The translations under genes and the position numbers were made by a program. The notes beneath the pieces are model-generated. The model was not told the origin of the DNA, did no database searches, and was given only the letters and a program-made list of their open reading frames with translations. A stretch of DNA of 49,890 bases from JBMNKL01 sp050261495 (GTDB taxonomy: Bacteria; Bacillota; Clostridia; Acetivibrionales; DTU013). Location of the stretch: the NCBI GenBank assembly GCA_050261495.1, contig JBLNDI010000120.1, positions 1 to 49,890 on the forward strand. Direction: 5' to 3'. Of the stretch, positions 31,944-40,356 are shown in pieces (position 1 is the stretch's first letter; each line of letters opens with the position of its first letter).

Positions 31944-34232
31944 ATGAACCTGGAGCAAGTGTTGGATTATTTCAGATCCTCGGAACAAATAATGAGAAAT
32001 GTTACCTCGTGGGTGGAATTGCCCGCCAGGGAACCGGTATACGCGGAATTTCCGGATTTTTTGGACAAACGCATCAAGGAGGCGCTTCAAAAGAGAGGCG
32101 TTAGGCAGCTCTACTCGCACCAGGCTTCAGCCATCCAGGTCATACATGAAGGCGAAAGCGTTGTGGTCGTGACGCCCACGGCCTCGGGGAAAACGCTGTG
32201 CTATAACGTGCCTGTGCTGGATGCGATCCTGAAGGACGAAGAGTCCAGGGCGCTTTTCCTTTTTCCCACCAAGGCGCTGTCGCATGACCAGACGTCGGAG
32301 CTCCATGAATTAATCACGGAAGCAGGAGTGGACATAAAAACTTACACTTATGACGGCGACACCTCGCAATCCGCCAGGAAAGCCATTCGGCATGCAGGTC
32401 ACATTGTCGTAACAAACCCCGACATGCTGCACAGCGGTATCCTGCCCCACCATACAAAGTGGACGAAGCTTTTTGAAAACCTCAAGTTTATCGTAATAGA
32501 CGAGATCCATCATTACAGGGGCGTGTTAGGAAGCCACCTGGCAAATGTTCTCAGGAGGCTCGCGAGAATATGCAAATTTTACGGCTCAAGCCCGCAGTTT
32601 ATTTGCTGTTCCGCCACCATTGCAAATCCTGCCGAGCTTGCTTCAAAGATTACCGGCAAGGATGTGAAGCTTATTGATAACAACGGCGCGCCCTCGTCAA
32701 AAAAGCACATTATCTTCTATAACCCGCCCGTGGTCAATAAAGAGCTTGGCATACGAAGGAGCAGCATGCTGGAGACCGAGAAGCTTGCGGGTATGCTAAT
32801 CCGCAACGGGGTGCAAACCATTGTGTTTACCAGGAGCAGGCTGAACGTGGAGGTGCTGGTTACCTATCTCAGGGAAAAGCTCCGCGGGAGCAGGGATGGG
32901 GAAGAGAAGGTGCGAGGCTACAGGGGAGGATATCTACCGGGGCTGCGGCGTGAAATAGAGAGAGGCTTGAGGGAAGGGAGCATAACAGGCGTGGTGTCGA
33001 CTAACGCGCTTGAACTGGGTATTGATATTGGCGCGCTGGAGGCATGCGTTATCTGCGGTTACCCGGGCACCATTGCCAGCACCTGGCAGCAGGCCGGGCG
33101 CGCGGGACGCAGGAGCGGCGTTTCGGCTGCGTTTCTTGTAGCGAGCAGCAGTCCTCTCGACCAGTACATTATAAACAACCCGGAATATTTCTTCGGAAAG
33201 AGCCCGGAGAACGGGATGATCAACCCGGATAACCTTGTCATCCTTTACAACCATATGAAATGCGCCGCTTTTGAGCTTCCGTTCGAAGACGGCGAGAAAT
33301 TTGGAGTGGAAACTACCGAGGAAGTTTTATCCTACATGGAAGAAGCGCGGCTGGTAAGGCACGTGGGCAACAGGTGGCACTGGATGTCCGATGTGTTTCC
33401 CGCCGATGATATAAGCCTCAGGAGCGCGTCAAATGAAAATGTCATCATTATAGACATAACCGAGCCGAAACCTGTCGTCATCGGGGAGGTGGACAGGTTC
33501 AGCGCGCCGATGCTGCTTCACGAGGAAGCCATTTATATGCACGAGAGCGTGCAGTACCAGGTGGAAAAGCTGGATTTTGACGATAAAAAGGCTTACGTGC
33601 GCAGGGTGGATGTCGATTACTACACGGATGCAAACCTTGCCGTGGACCTGAAAGTTCTGGATGTTTTCAGGGAAGGCGACGACGGACGCGTGCACAGAAG
33701 CAGCGGGGAGGTATCGGTTACTTCGCTGGTAACGATGTTTAAGAAAATAAAGCTTCATACGCATGAGAATATTGGTTCGGGTCCTGTAACTCTGCCCGAG
33801 CTTGAGATGCATACAACAGCGTATTGGGTAGGCCTGCCCGGGGAAATACCCGGCATGTCCCAGTCGGATGTACAGAACGGCCTTCTCGGCATTTCAAATG
33901 TCCTGGCAAACGCGGCGCCAATATACCTTATGTGCGACCCGAGGGACATACGGGTGGTGCACCAGGTCCGGGCGCCGTTCACGCAGCGCCCGACGGTGTA
34001 CATTTATGACAATTACCCGGGAGGCGTCGGGTTCAGCGATAAACTGTACGAGCTTCACGATGAGCTTTTTGACACGGCAGCAAGGATGATTGAGCACTGC
34101 GGATGCAGCAGCGGGTGCCCCTCTTGTGTAGGCCCGCTGAATGAATTTACGGGGACGGACAATCCGAAAGAACTGACGCTAAGGTTGATGAGAGTTGCCT
34201 GCGGGATAGGCAGGGAAGGAACGGGAGCATGA
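31944..34232 (+). CDS. mrfA: DEAD/DEAH-type DNA helicase MrfA (YprA family, DUF1998 C-terminus)
   Basis: The 762-aa superfamily 2 helicase has Q-motif-like YSHQASAI, Walker A PTASGKT (78-84), Walker B DEIH (186-189), motif III SATIANP and motif VI QQAGRAGRR in the second RecA lobe. The C-terminal DUF1998 region carries a four-Cys metal-binding cluster HCGCSSGCPSC (about 715-725). In B. subtilis MrfA works with the nuclease MrfB in a UvrABC-independent repair of mitomycin-type lesions; the same two genes are adjacent here (4-bp gap). A good promoter with a LexA-like box lies upstream. Confidence 0.93.
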   Translation: MNLEQVLDYFRSSEQIMRNVTSWVELPAREPVYAEFPDFLDKRIKEALQKRGVRQLYSHQASAIQVIHEGESVVVVTPTASGKTLCYNVPVLDAILKDEESRALFLFPTKALSHDQTSELHELITEAGVDIKTYTYDGDTSQSARKAIRHAGHIVVTNPDMLHSGILPHHTKWTKLFENLKFIVIDEIHHYRGVLGSHLANVLRRLARICKFYGSSPQFICCSATIANPAELASKITGKDVKLIDNNGAPSSKKHIIFYNPPVVNKELGIRRSSMLETEKLAGMLIRNGVQTIVFTRSRLNVEVLVTYLREKLRGSRDGEEKVRGYRGGYLPGLRREIERGLREGSITGVVSTNALELGIDIGALEACVICGYPGTIASTWQQAGRAGRRSGVSAAFLVASSSPLDQYIINNPEYFFGKSPENGMINPDNLVILYNHMKCAAFELPFEDGEKFGVETTEEVLSYMEEARLVRHVGNRWHWMSDVFPADDISLRSASNENVIIIDITEPKPVVIGEVDRFSAPMLLHEEAIYMHESVQYQVEKLDFDDKKAYVRRVDVDYYTDANLAVDLKVLDVFREGDDGRVHRSSGEVSVTSLVTMFKKIKLHTHENIGSGPVTLPELEMHTTAYWVGLPGEIPGMSQSDVQNGLLGISNVLANAAPIYLMCDPRDIRVVHQVRAPFTQRPTVYIYDNYPGGVGFSDKLYELHDELFDTAARMIEHCGCSSGCPSCVGPLNEFTGTDNPKELTLRLMRVACGIGREGTGA

Positions 34233-34236
34233 CCGG

Positions 34237-35472
34237 ATGGATTTGAGAAGCAAGCTTCAACTATATAAAGAAAGCGCGAACCGTGCGGCATTAACCCGTC
34301 CGCAGCGCGGAGAACGGGATATTGACGTGATTGTGCCCGGCGCTGTTCTGGAAAACGAACACGGCACTTGCTACGTTATTGAAAACAAGTACCCGCTTTC
34401 GTACCTGTACGGGGGATGCAGCATCGGCAATGCGCTGGGTATCGGGGAAGATATTGTTGCCATGCTGGGAGGAGCCGGCTGTAAAGCGGTGCGGTCTGAA
34501 AAACTGCTTTACCTGGATACTGAAACGACAGGCCTTTCAGGTGGCGCCGGTACGGTGGCTTTCCTGGTGGGGACCGGATTCTTTGAAAATGGGGCCTTTG
34601 TCGTCCGGCAGTATTTTATGCGGGACTATGATGAAGAAGCCGCCATGCTGCGGGAATTGCAGCAATTGTTTGCAGGATGCGGCGGATTTGTGACATTCAA
34701 CGGAAAGGCGTTCGACATAAATCTCCTGCAAAGCAGGTTCATATCCAACCGTTTCAAACCTTTTTTCAAAGATTTGCCCAATGTCGATTTGCTTTACCCG
34801 GCACGGAGAACCTGGGGATTGAAGCTGGAGAGCTGCAGGCTCGTTTCCCTTGAGGAGAACATACTTGGCGAAACCAGGATCGGCGATATACCGGGGGAGC
34901 TGATTCCTGCCGTATATTTCAAGTACCTCGACGACAGGGATGCAACCGAAATCAGGAGGGTCGTAAAGCATAACGAGCAGGATATCCTTTCAATGGTGTC
35001 GCTCCTTTGCAAGCTTGCGGCGATGGTTGGAAGCCCGATTTCCGAAACCGACGGCTGCCTTGAACTCCTGGGCGTAAGCAGGCTTTTTGAAGCTAACGGG
35101 AGAATTGACGATATGCTTGAATGCCTTGAAGCCTTGACGGCGTCGGAGCATTTCAATGTCCGGATGCACGCTGTTAAGCGCCTGACAAGGGTTTATAAAA
35201 GAAACGGAAGGTATGACCGCGCGCTGGAGCATTGGAAGGCTGTCGAAGCCGAAAACCCGGGTTTCGAATGCTTCCACCTGGTAGAATTGGCCAAATACTA
35301 TGAGCATAAGGTAAGAGACTATAACATGGCTCTGCGCGCGACAAACAAGGCCATGGAGAGCTGCATCCGCGCGGGGTTTGCAGGCGGCAGGCAGTTGGAG
35401 GAATTGAAGAGACGGAAAGCCAGGCTGATAAAAAAGCTGGGCCGCAGTGGCGCCATGGGCTGCGAATCCTGA
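34237..35472 (+). CDS. mrfB: DEDD exonuclease MrfB (YprB family) with C-terminal TPR-like repeats
   Basis: The 411-aa protein has an RNase H-like exonuclease core in which the acidic residues can be seen: Asp94 and Glu96 in LYLDTETTG, Asp160 in FNGKAFDINLL and Asp249 in HNEQDILSM. After the nuclease domain (about 85-265) there is a helical TPR-like region (about 280-400). B. subtilis MrfB is the partner of MrfA in mitomycin C repair. The ATG at 34237 lies four bases after the mrfA stop, with GGGAGC upstream. Length is typical. Confidence 0.9.
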   Translation: MDLRSKLQLYKESANRAALTRPQRGERDIDVIVPGAVLENEHGTCYVIENKYPLSYLYGGCSIGNALGIGEDIVAMLGGAGCKAVRSEKLLYLDTETTGLSGGAGTVAFLVGTGFFENGAFVVRQYFMRDYDEEAAMLRELQQLFAGCGGFVTFNGKAFDINLLQSRFISNRFKPFFKDLPNVDLLYPARRTWGLKLESCRLVSLEENILGETRIGDIPGELIPAVYFKYLDDRDATEIRRVVKHNEQDILSMVSLLCKLAAMVGSPISETDGCLELLGVSRLFEANGRIDDMLECLEALTASEHFNVRMHAVKRLTRVYKRNGRYDRALEHWKAVEAENPGFECFHLVELAKYYEHKVRDYNMALRATNKAMESCIRAGFAGGRQLEELKRRKARLIKKLGRSGAMGCES

Positions 35473-35632
35473 GTGAAATTCTTTCGGATAGTGTATATAG
35501 GCCAAATGGTTCGGAGATCGAACAGTACGAACAGGCCGATATGAAAAACAAGCATGAAAGTTGGCATTTAGCTGTCATATAAATTTATTCCACTAATAAA
35601 AATTAAAAAGAGAATTTACTTGGAGCAATCAT

Positions 35633-37177
35633 GTGCGTAAATCTTTTGCAAGCGGCGTGGCAATACTTGCGGCGGCAGGATTGGTAGCCAGGCTTTTTGG
35701 ATTTTTTTCGAGGATTTACCTGACAAACCTGACAGGAGCCGAAGGAATCGGGCTTTACGAACTGGTTTTGCCGGTGTACACCGCGGTTGTGCTTACCATA
35801 ACCTCGGGAATTATCATCGCGGTATCGAAAATGGTCGCCGAGCAGAACGCGCGGCGCAACCGGGCCGAACCGGGAAGGATCACAATGTGCGCGCTGGCGC
35901 TTGTTGCCGCTGCCGGTACGGTTGTTTCCTTGTTTATATTTGCAAATGCAGGCGCAATCAGCAAGTCCGTTCTCGGCGACGAAAGGACACGGAACGCGCT
36001 CTTGGTCCTCGCGGCATGCTTGCCGGCAGTCGTCGCCGGGGCCGCCCTGAAGGGTTATTTTTATGGCATGCAACTGGTCATGCCCACGGCATTTTCACAG
36101 GTAGCCGAGCAGGCTGTAAAACTCGGCGTATTGATTGCACTATCCAAGGGAATTGCTGAAAGCGGAGCGGAGTATGCCTGCTCCATAGCCATGCTGACGG
36201 CGCTGTTGGGCGAAATGGCAAACCTTGCAGTCCTCTCGCTTGTTTTTGCAATAAGGCAAAAGCGCATTTCCGGGATAAGCCGCACTGAAAAACCCCAAAG
36301 GAAAAGAAAAATTGTTGCCTGCCTGCTGAAATCAGCGGTTCCTGTTTCGGCAAATAGGCTTATTGTTTCAACGCTGTCGGCCGCCGAGTTTATCCTTATA
36401 CCCGTAATGCTTGAAGCCGGCGGACTAGATAACAAGAGCAGCATGGAAATGTTCGGCCGGTTGACCGGCATGGCATTGCCGCTTATAATGTTTCCCTCCC
36501 TGATCACAAATTCACTGGCCACTTCGCTTGTACCGGCGATTTCCGAGTCGGTAACGCTAAAAAACCGGAAATCCGTCGGTTACCAGGTATCAAAGTCCAT
36601 ACAGGCCACGTTTATCCTTGGAATATTTTTTTCATCGCTGTTCTTATGCTACCCTGACGACATCGGTTCGCTTATATACAGGCGTGAAAATATCGGGGAC
36701 CTTTTATTTATGCTGTCTTTTTCCTGTGCGTTTGTCTACCTGCAGCAGACAATGGCAGGCATCATGAACGGCCTGGGCAAGCAAGGCATCCTCCTGGGAA
36801 ATACCGTTATCGGGTCGGCGCTGAGAATAGGGGCTATTTATTTCCTGGTGCCTGTCCTGGGCGTCAAGGGTTATATTGCCGGTTTTATCATAAGCCTTGT
36901 GTTGGCGGAAATCCTGAATCTCTCCGCTATTCACAAGATAACGGGAATGGTGTTTGATCTGCGGAACTGGCTGATCAAACCGGGCCTTGTCGGATTCGCG
37001 GTAGTCCTGACAGGCAAATTCATCCGCCGGTTTTTTGATATATTGCAATTGGGAGCGCCGTTGGCCACGTTATTGTCATTGTCGGCAAGCACGTTGACGG
37101 CGGCCTTTTTATTTGCAGCAGCCGGCGTCTTGAAACCGCAGGAAATCCTAAGAACAGTTGGCTTGAAAAAAGGCTGA
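35633..37177 (+). CDS. spoVB: SpoVB-type lipid/polysaccharide flippase (MVF/MATE-like)
   Basis: The 514-aa polytopic membrane protein has about 13-14 helices. The opening FASGVAILAAAGLVARLFGFFSRIYLTNLTGAEGIGLYEL matches SpoVB/MurJ-like MOP-family flippases, which move lipid-linked precursors; in Bacillus SpoVB is needed for spore cortex. Clostridia often have several paralogues, so the symbol is tentative. The start is GTG at 35633 with GGAG seven bases upstream. It stands alone between mrfB and the heat-shock gene. Confidence 0.82.
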   Translation: MRKSFASGVAILAAAGLVARLFGFFSRIYLTNLTGAEGIGLYELVLPVYTAVVLTITSGIIIAVSKMVAEQNARRNRAEPGRITMCALALVAAAGTVVSLFIFANAGAISKSVLGDERTRNALLVLAACLPAVVAGAALKGYFYGMQLVMPTAFSQVAEQAVKLGVLIALSKGIAESGAEYACSIAMLTALLGEMANLAVLSLVFAIRQKRISGISRTEKPQRKRKIVACLLKSAVPVSANRLIVSTLSAAEFILIPVMLEAGGLDNKSSMEMFGRLTGMALPLIMFPSLITNSLATSLVPAISESVTLKNRKSVGYQVSKSIQATFILGIFFSSLFLCYPDDIGSLIYRRENIGDLLFMLSFSCAFVYLQQTMAGIMNGLGKQGILLGNTVIGSALRIGAIYFLVPVLGVKGYIAGFIISLVLAEILNLSAIHKITGMVFDLRNWLIKPGLVGFAVVLTGKFIRRFFDILQLGAPLATLLSLSASTLTAAFLFAAAGVLKPQEILRTVGLKKG

Positions 37178-37241
37178 AATTTCAAGAAAAACTGAAAGAT
37201 TTGCATATATTTCACAATAATGACCCTTCACGGAATAGAAT

Positions 37242-37258
37242 GGTCAAAGATAGTCAAA
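37242..37258 (+). promoter_or_regulatory. CtsR operator 1
   Basis: GGTCAAA-GAT-AGTCAAA is an exact match to the CtsR heptad repeat (A/GGTCAAA-NAN-A/GGTCAAA). It lies just upstream of the -35 of the hsp20 promoter. Confidence 0.85.
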
Positions 37259-37266
37259 AACAAATT

Positions 37267-37295
37267 TTGATATATGGGAGAGAAAGGTTTACAAT
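37267..37295 (+). promoter_or_regulatory. Promoter of the hsp20 gene
   Basis: TTGATA (37267-37272) and TACAAT (37290-37295) with a 17-bp spacer, flanked on both sides by CtsR operators. Confidence 0.8.
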
Positions 37296-37303
37296 AAAGC
37301 CAA

Positions 37304-37320
37304 GGTCAAAGAAAGTCAAA
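37304..37320 (+). promoter_or_regulatory. CtsR operator 2
   Basis: GGTCAAA-GAA-AGTCAAA, a second exact CtsR match, covers the predicted transcript start. It is 62 bp from operator 1, close to six DNA turns. Confidence 0.85.
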
Positions 37321-37405
37321 GACAAAAAGACTAAAATTACATACGCGAGATGACTTGATTATCCTGAAAATAGCATGAATAATGAAATTAACGGAGGTGT
37401 TGTGT

Positions 37406-37858
37406 ATGTTCGGATTGGTTCCATTCAGAAGAAAGGCAAATGATCTGGCGATGGGAAGAGACTTCTTTGATTTGGAGAATTTCTTTGAGGATTTCTGGAG
37501 CTGGCCGTTTACGACAGGGTTCTTTGCTGCGCCGCACCCGATCAAGGCGGATATAAAGGAAACAGACAAGGAATATATCATAGAGGCGGACCTTCCGGGT
37601 GTAAGAAAAGAAGACATCAAGCTTGAACTGAGAGACGGCGTGCTTACGATTGGAGTGGAGCATAATGAACAGATCGACGAGAAGAGGGAGAATTACATCA
37701 GGAAGGAGAGAAGGTACGGGTCATATTGCAGGAATTTCTGCGTCGACGGCGTGAAGCAGGAAAATGTTAAGGCAAAATACAACGATGGTGTACTAACCGT
37801 GCATTTGCCCAAGTCGGAAGAGGAAAAACCGAAGACACACAGGATAGACATCAACTGA
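37406..37858 (+). CDS. Small heat-shock protein, Hsp20/alpha-crystallin family
   Basis: The 150-aa ATP-independent holdase chaperone has an N-terminal arm (FGLVPFRRKANDL..FFDLENFFEDFW), an alpha-crystallin domain (about 42-135, with ADIKETDKEYIIEADLPGV and YNDGVLTVHLPK containing the GVL motif) and a short C-terminal tail. It closely resembles the 18-kDa clostridial heat-shock proteins. The ATG at 37406 follows GGAGGT (37393-37398); an ATG at 37382 lies before the ribosome site and is not used. Two CtsR operators indicate heat-stress derepression. Confidence 0.93.
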   Translation: MFGLVPFRRKANDLAMGRDFFDLENFFEDFWSWPFTTGFFAAPHPIKADIKETDKEYIIEADLPGVRKEDIKLELRDGVLTIGVEHNEQIDEKRENYIRKERRYGSYCRNFCVDGVKQENVKAKYNDGVLTVHLPKSEEEKPKTHRIDIN

Positions 37859-37889
37859 CAAGACGTATGACAAGAATGGATGAATTAAC

Positions 37890-37927
37890 GCAAAATGAAG
37901 CTGCCTCACCAGGCGGCTTCATTTTGC
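37890..37927. terminator. Bidirectional terminator shared by hsp20 and the O-antigen ligase gene
   Basis: GCAAAATGAAGCTGCCT (37890-37906) pairs along its full 17 bp with AGGCGGCTTCATTTTGC (37911-37927), one G-U, with a CACC loop. TGTTTT follows on the plus strand. The stop codon of the minus-strand gene (37906-37908) lies at the loop, so one arm is coding sequence. Confidence 0.82.
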
Positions 37928-39342
37928 TGTTTTCCTGCCAGGTTAAACGCGGCAAACAGTATTGCCGCTACAGCCCAGAATAACAGGAGGATTCGTTTGA
38001 AGAACCATACGTGGTCGACAAACCCGATTACAAGAAGGCCCGTAACGGCAGCCAGGGATGCCGCCATTATGTTGTTAAGGCCGGCATTTCTTTCTTCACG
38101 CATCGAGGCGAAAGTATTCTTAAGCATTCTCACCAGCATGGCCAGGAAACTTAAAATGCCAAGAATTCCTGTTTCAAGCCACAGCTGTATGAAAAAAATG
38201 TGCGTGTGCGCCACTATTGACAAGCCGGGAACTTTATACCTGTTAAATATCAGGTTTACCGCGTTATTGCCAAGCCCGACCCCCGTAACCCAGTAATCCT
38301 TCAACATGGAAACGGCGGTGTCGAATATCTTCTTTCTGAAATCTATGGAGGAATCATTCGGGTTGAATATGGTCAGTATCCTGTTATAGATGGGAGCAGG
38401 CAGAAAGGGCAGCGCAACCATGCCGATAATCATAAATACGGGCACGAGCCTTATATTCCAGAAAAGCAAAAATACGAATACGGATATGGCGAAGGCGCCC
38501 CAGGCCGCCCTGGAACCGGTTTTAAACAGCATAAGCACCATGGGCGGCAGCAAAAGCGTCCACAGGATTTTTTTCAGCCAGGTTTTTTCATTTATAATAA
38601 GCGTGAAAAAAAAAGGTATCGTTAGTACAAGGAATTCGCCGTAAACATTGGCGTTGCCCATTGTAGAGTAGACCCTTCCGCCGAGGTCCTGGCTCAGCGT
38701 CACGTCGGTCTCCAACGGGTTGACCGGTATGCCGACGATCTTCCACTGGTAAATGCCATAGAGCGACGTCAGGAAAGCGGCTGCCGAAATCATTTTTACC
38801 AGCGTATCCAGCTGCTTTGCCGAATTGATTGAGCTTACAGTAACAACAAGTGCCAGGAAGCATATGAAGTAGAAGACGATGAAGCTCAGGCTTTCGGATA
38901 AGAACAGCGATGTCGCCCCCGCCATGAATACGGCCAGGAAAAACAGCACGGCGGTGTGGTCCACTGCGGCCAGGTTGAAGCCGTATTCGTCTGACGTCAT
39001 TGTTTTCAATACAAAGACTGCAAAAAGCAGGACAGTCAGGTATACGCTATATTCATTGTACCATAGGTTATGGGGAACCAGTATGGTTATGGCCAGGTAC
39101 AATCCGACCACGATATGCATCCTGCCGGCCAAATATTCCATGGCCTTTATAAAAACGCTGCCGTCAAATATATGTTTCCATTTGGCAAATAAACGTTTAA
39201 GCAAACTGCAGGGTGCATTAAAGAGGAAATTCAAAACAGAGAACAAAAAGCTGCTGTTCCAGGAATCCCGGGAATAATCCGGGCTGGCAAAGTAATTTAC
39301 TATTCTGCTGTTATATATTGCATTTCTCAAGAAATTTGCCAT
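37906..39342 (-). CDS. O-antigen ligase/polymerase family membrane protein
   Basis: The 478-aa polytopic protein has about 10-12 helices. The conserved region VGLGNNAVNLIFNRYKVPG..AHTHIFFIQLWLETGILG (about 365-410) is the Wzy/WaaL-type signature loop used to join lipid-linked glycans. It is the last gene of a minus-strand operon with a GT4 glycosyltransferase and two DUF4330 proteins, so it likely polymerises or ligates a surface polysaccharide. AGGTGG precedes the ATG. The C-terminal codons are encoded within the shared terminator hairpin. Confidence 0.85.
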   Translation of the reverse strand: MANFLRNAIYNSRIVNYFASPDYSRDSWNSSFLFSVLNFLFNAPCSLLKRLFAKWKHIFDGSVFIKAMEYLAGRMHIVVGLYLAITILVPHNLWYNEYSVYLTVLLFAVFVLKTMTSDEYGFNLAAVDHTAVLFFLAVFMAGATSLFLSESLSFIVFYFICFLALVVTVSSINSAKQLDTLVKMISAAAFLTSLYGIYQWKIVGIPVNPLETDVTLSQDLGGRVYSTMGNANVYGEFLVLTIPFFFTLIINEKTWLKKILWTLLLPPMVLMLFKTGSRAAWGAFAISVFVFLLFWNIRLVPVFMIIGMVALPFLPAPIYNRILTIFNPNDSSIDFRKKIFDTAVSMLKDYWVTGVGLGNNAVNLIFNRYKVPGLSIVAHTHIFFIQLWLETGILGILSFLAMLVRMLKNTFASMREERNAGLNNIMAASLAAVTGLLVIGFVDHVWFFKRILLLFWAVAAILFAAFNLAGKQQNEAAW

Positions 39343-39366
39343 ATGTCCACCTGTCCATGCATTGCC

Positions 39367-39846
39367 TTACTGCCCGGCTTTGACAATCCTGGATATTCTT
39401 CCGTCTTTCAGCGTGCATTTCCCGACATTCAGCGTTACCGTCAGGCCGACGTGATATACCGAGTTTCCTATGGTCACGCCGTTTTTGCCTATAATGCCCT
39501 CGGCTTCCATTGTCAGTACCAGCGAAGAGTACCCTTCCCTGCTGGAAGCTACGAGCTGCCCGTCGTCCCCGCTGCTCCAGAAGATCGAGTCGCCGGTGGT
39601 GATTTCCGTTACCTTGCCGAAACTGGAGTTTTGCACTGATTCTGTCACCGGGTCCCCGGTTTTTATTGCCTTGACAATACTATCATGAACGTTTTCCATG
39701 TAAAACGAAACCAATATTTTTTCCTTGGGAGTTACTGCCGGAGCGGCCACGCTTGCCTTTGAAAACTTGTATGCCGTCCCGGCGATGCATACAAGCAGAA
39801 TTATGATGATTGCGAGGTCTATCCATGTAAATTTCTTTTTTGCCAT
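39367..39846 (-). CDS. DUF4330 protein (second copy)
   Basis: The 159-aa protein has one N-terminal transmembrane helix (about 8-30, IDLAIIIILLVCIAGTAYKF) and a beta-rich outer domain with KTGDPVTESVQNSSFGKVTEI and GNSVYHVGLTVTLNVG, matching the DUF4330 layout. It shares the same order of motifs with the upstream gene. The ribosome site GGAGG lies inside the last codons of that gene; the two are separated by one base and are translationally coupled. Function is unknown; the operon context points to polysaccharide export or assembly. Confidence 0.8.
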   Translation of the reverse strand: MAKKKFTWIDLAIIIILLVCIAGTAYKFSKASVAAPAVTPKEKILVSFYMENVHDSIVKAIKTGDPVTESVQNSSFGKVTEITTGDSIFWSSGDDGQLVASSREGYSSLVLTMEAEGIIGKNGVTIGNSVYHVGLTVTLNVGKCTLKDGRISRIVKAGQ

Positions 39847-39847
39847 G

Positions 39848-40345
39848 TCAATCCTCCTCGACCTTTACCACGTCGGTAATCCTGCACCATATAACAGAGG
39901 TGCCGAACCTGACATTCAGGGCCTGTCCGATATAAAACCTTGAACCGCCTGATATTATGCCGTTTGAATCGAGCAGCGCGTTCGCCTCGGTTGTAATATA
40001 TACGGATGAATACCCTGCTTTCGTTGATTTTACCTGTCTCCCGTCTTTATCCACTCCCCATGAGACGGACTTGTCCGACTTAATGTCGATTACATTCCCG
40101 AGGTTCGCATTCTTGAGAGAATCGCTTGCGGGGTCGCCGATCTTTATATTTTCAACCGTGAATGTGTTGATTTCTTCCTGGTAAAAGGTTATCCTGATTT
40201 TTTCGGTATTTACCGCCACAGCCTGTTTCGGCGAAAATATCCCCAGCCTTGCGGCCACAAACAGCAAGGCCGCCAGTAACGCCAAGACGATTATTATATC
40301 TATTATGCTGATTTTGCCGAACAGCTTGCCGTTTTTTACAATCAC
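39848..40345 (-). CDS. DUF4330 protein (first copy)
   Basis: The 165-aa protein has a membrane anchor (about 13-35, SIIDIIIVLALLAALLFVAARLG) followed by the DUF4330 beta domain (IKIGDPASDSLKNANLGNVIDI; GGSRFYIGQALNVRFG). The start is GTG at 40345 preceded by AGGAGG. It lies 11 bp after the glycosyltransferase gene and is coupled to its paralogue. The outer domain presumably faces the cell envelope and may be a periplasm-like adaptor for the glycan machinery. Confidence 0.8.
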   Translation of the reverse strand: MIVKNGKLFGKISIIDIIIVLALLAALLFVAARLGIFSPKQAVAVNTEKIRITFYQEEINTFTVENIKIGDPASDSLKNANLGNVIDIKSDKSVSWGVDKDGRQVKSTKAGYSSVYITTEANALLDSNGIISGGSRFYIGQALNVRFGTSVIWCRITDVVKVEED

Positions 40346-40356
40346 AACAAATCCTC

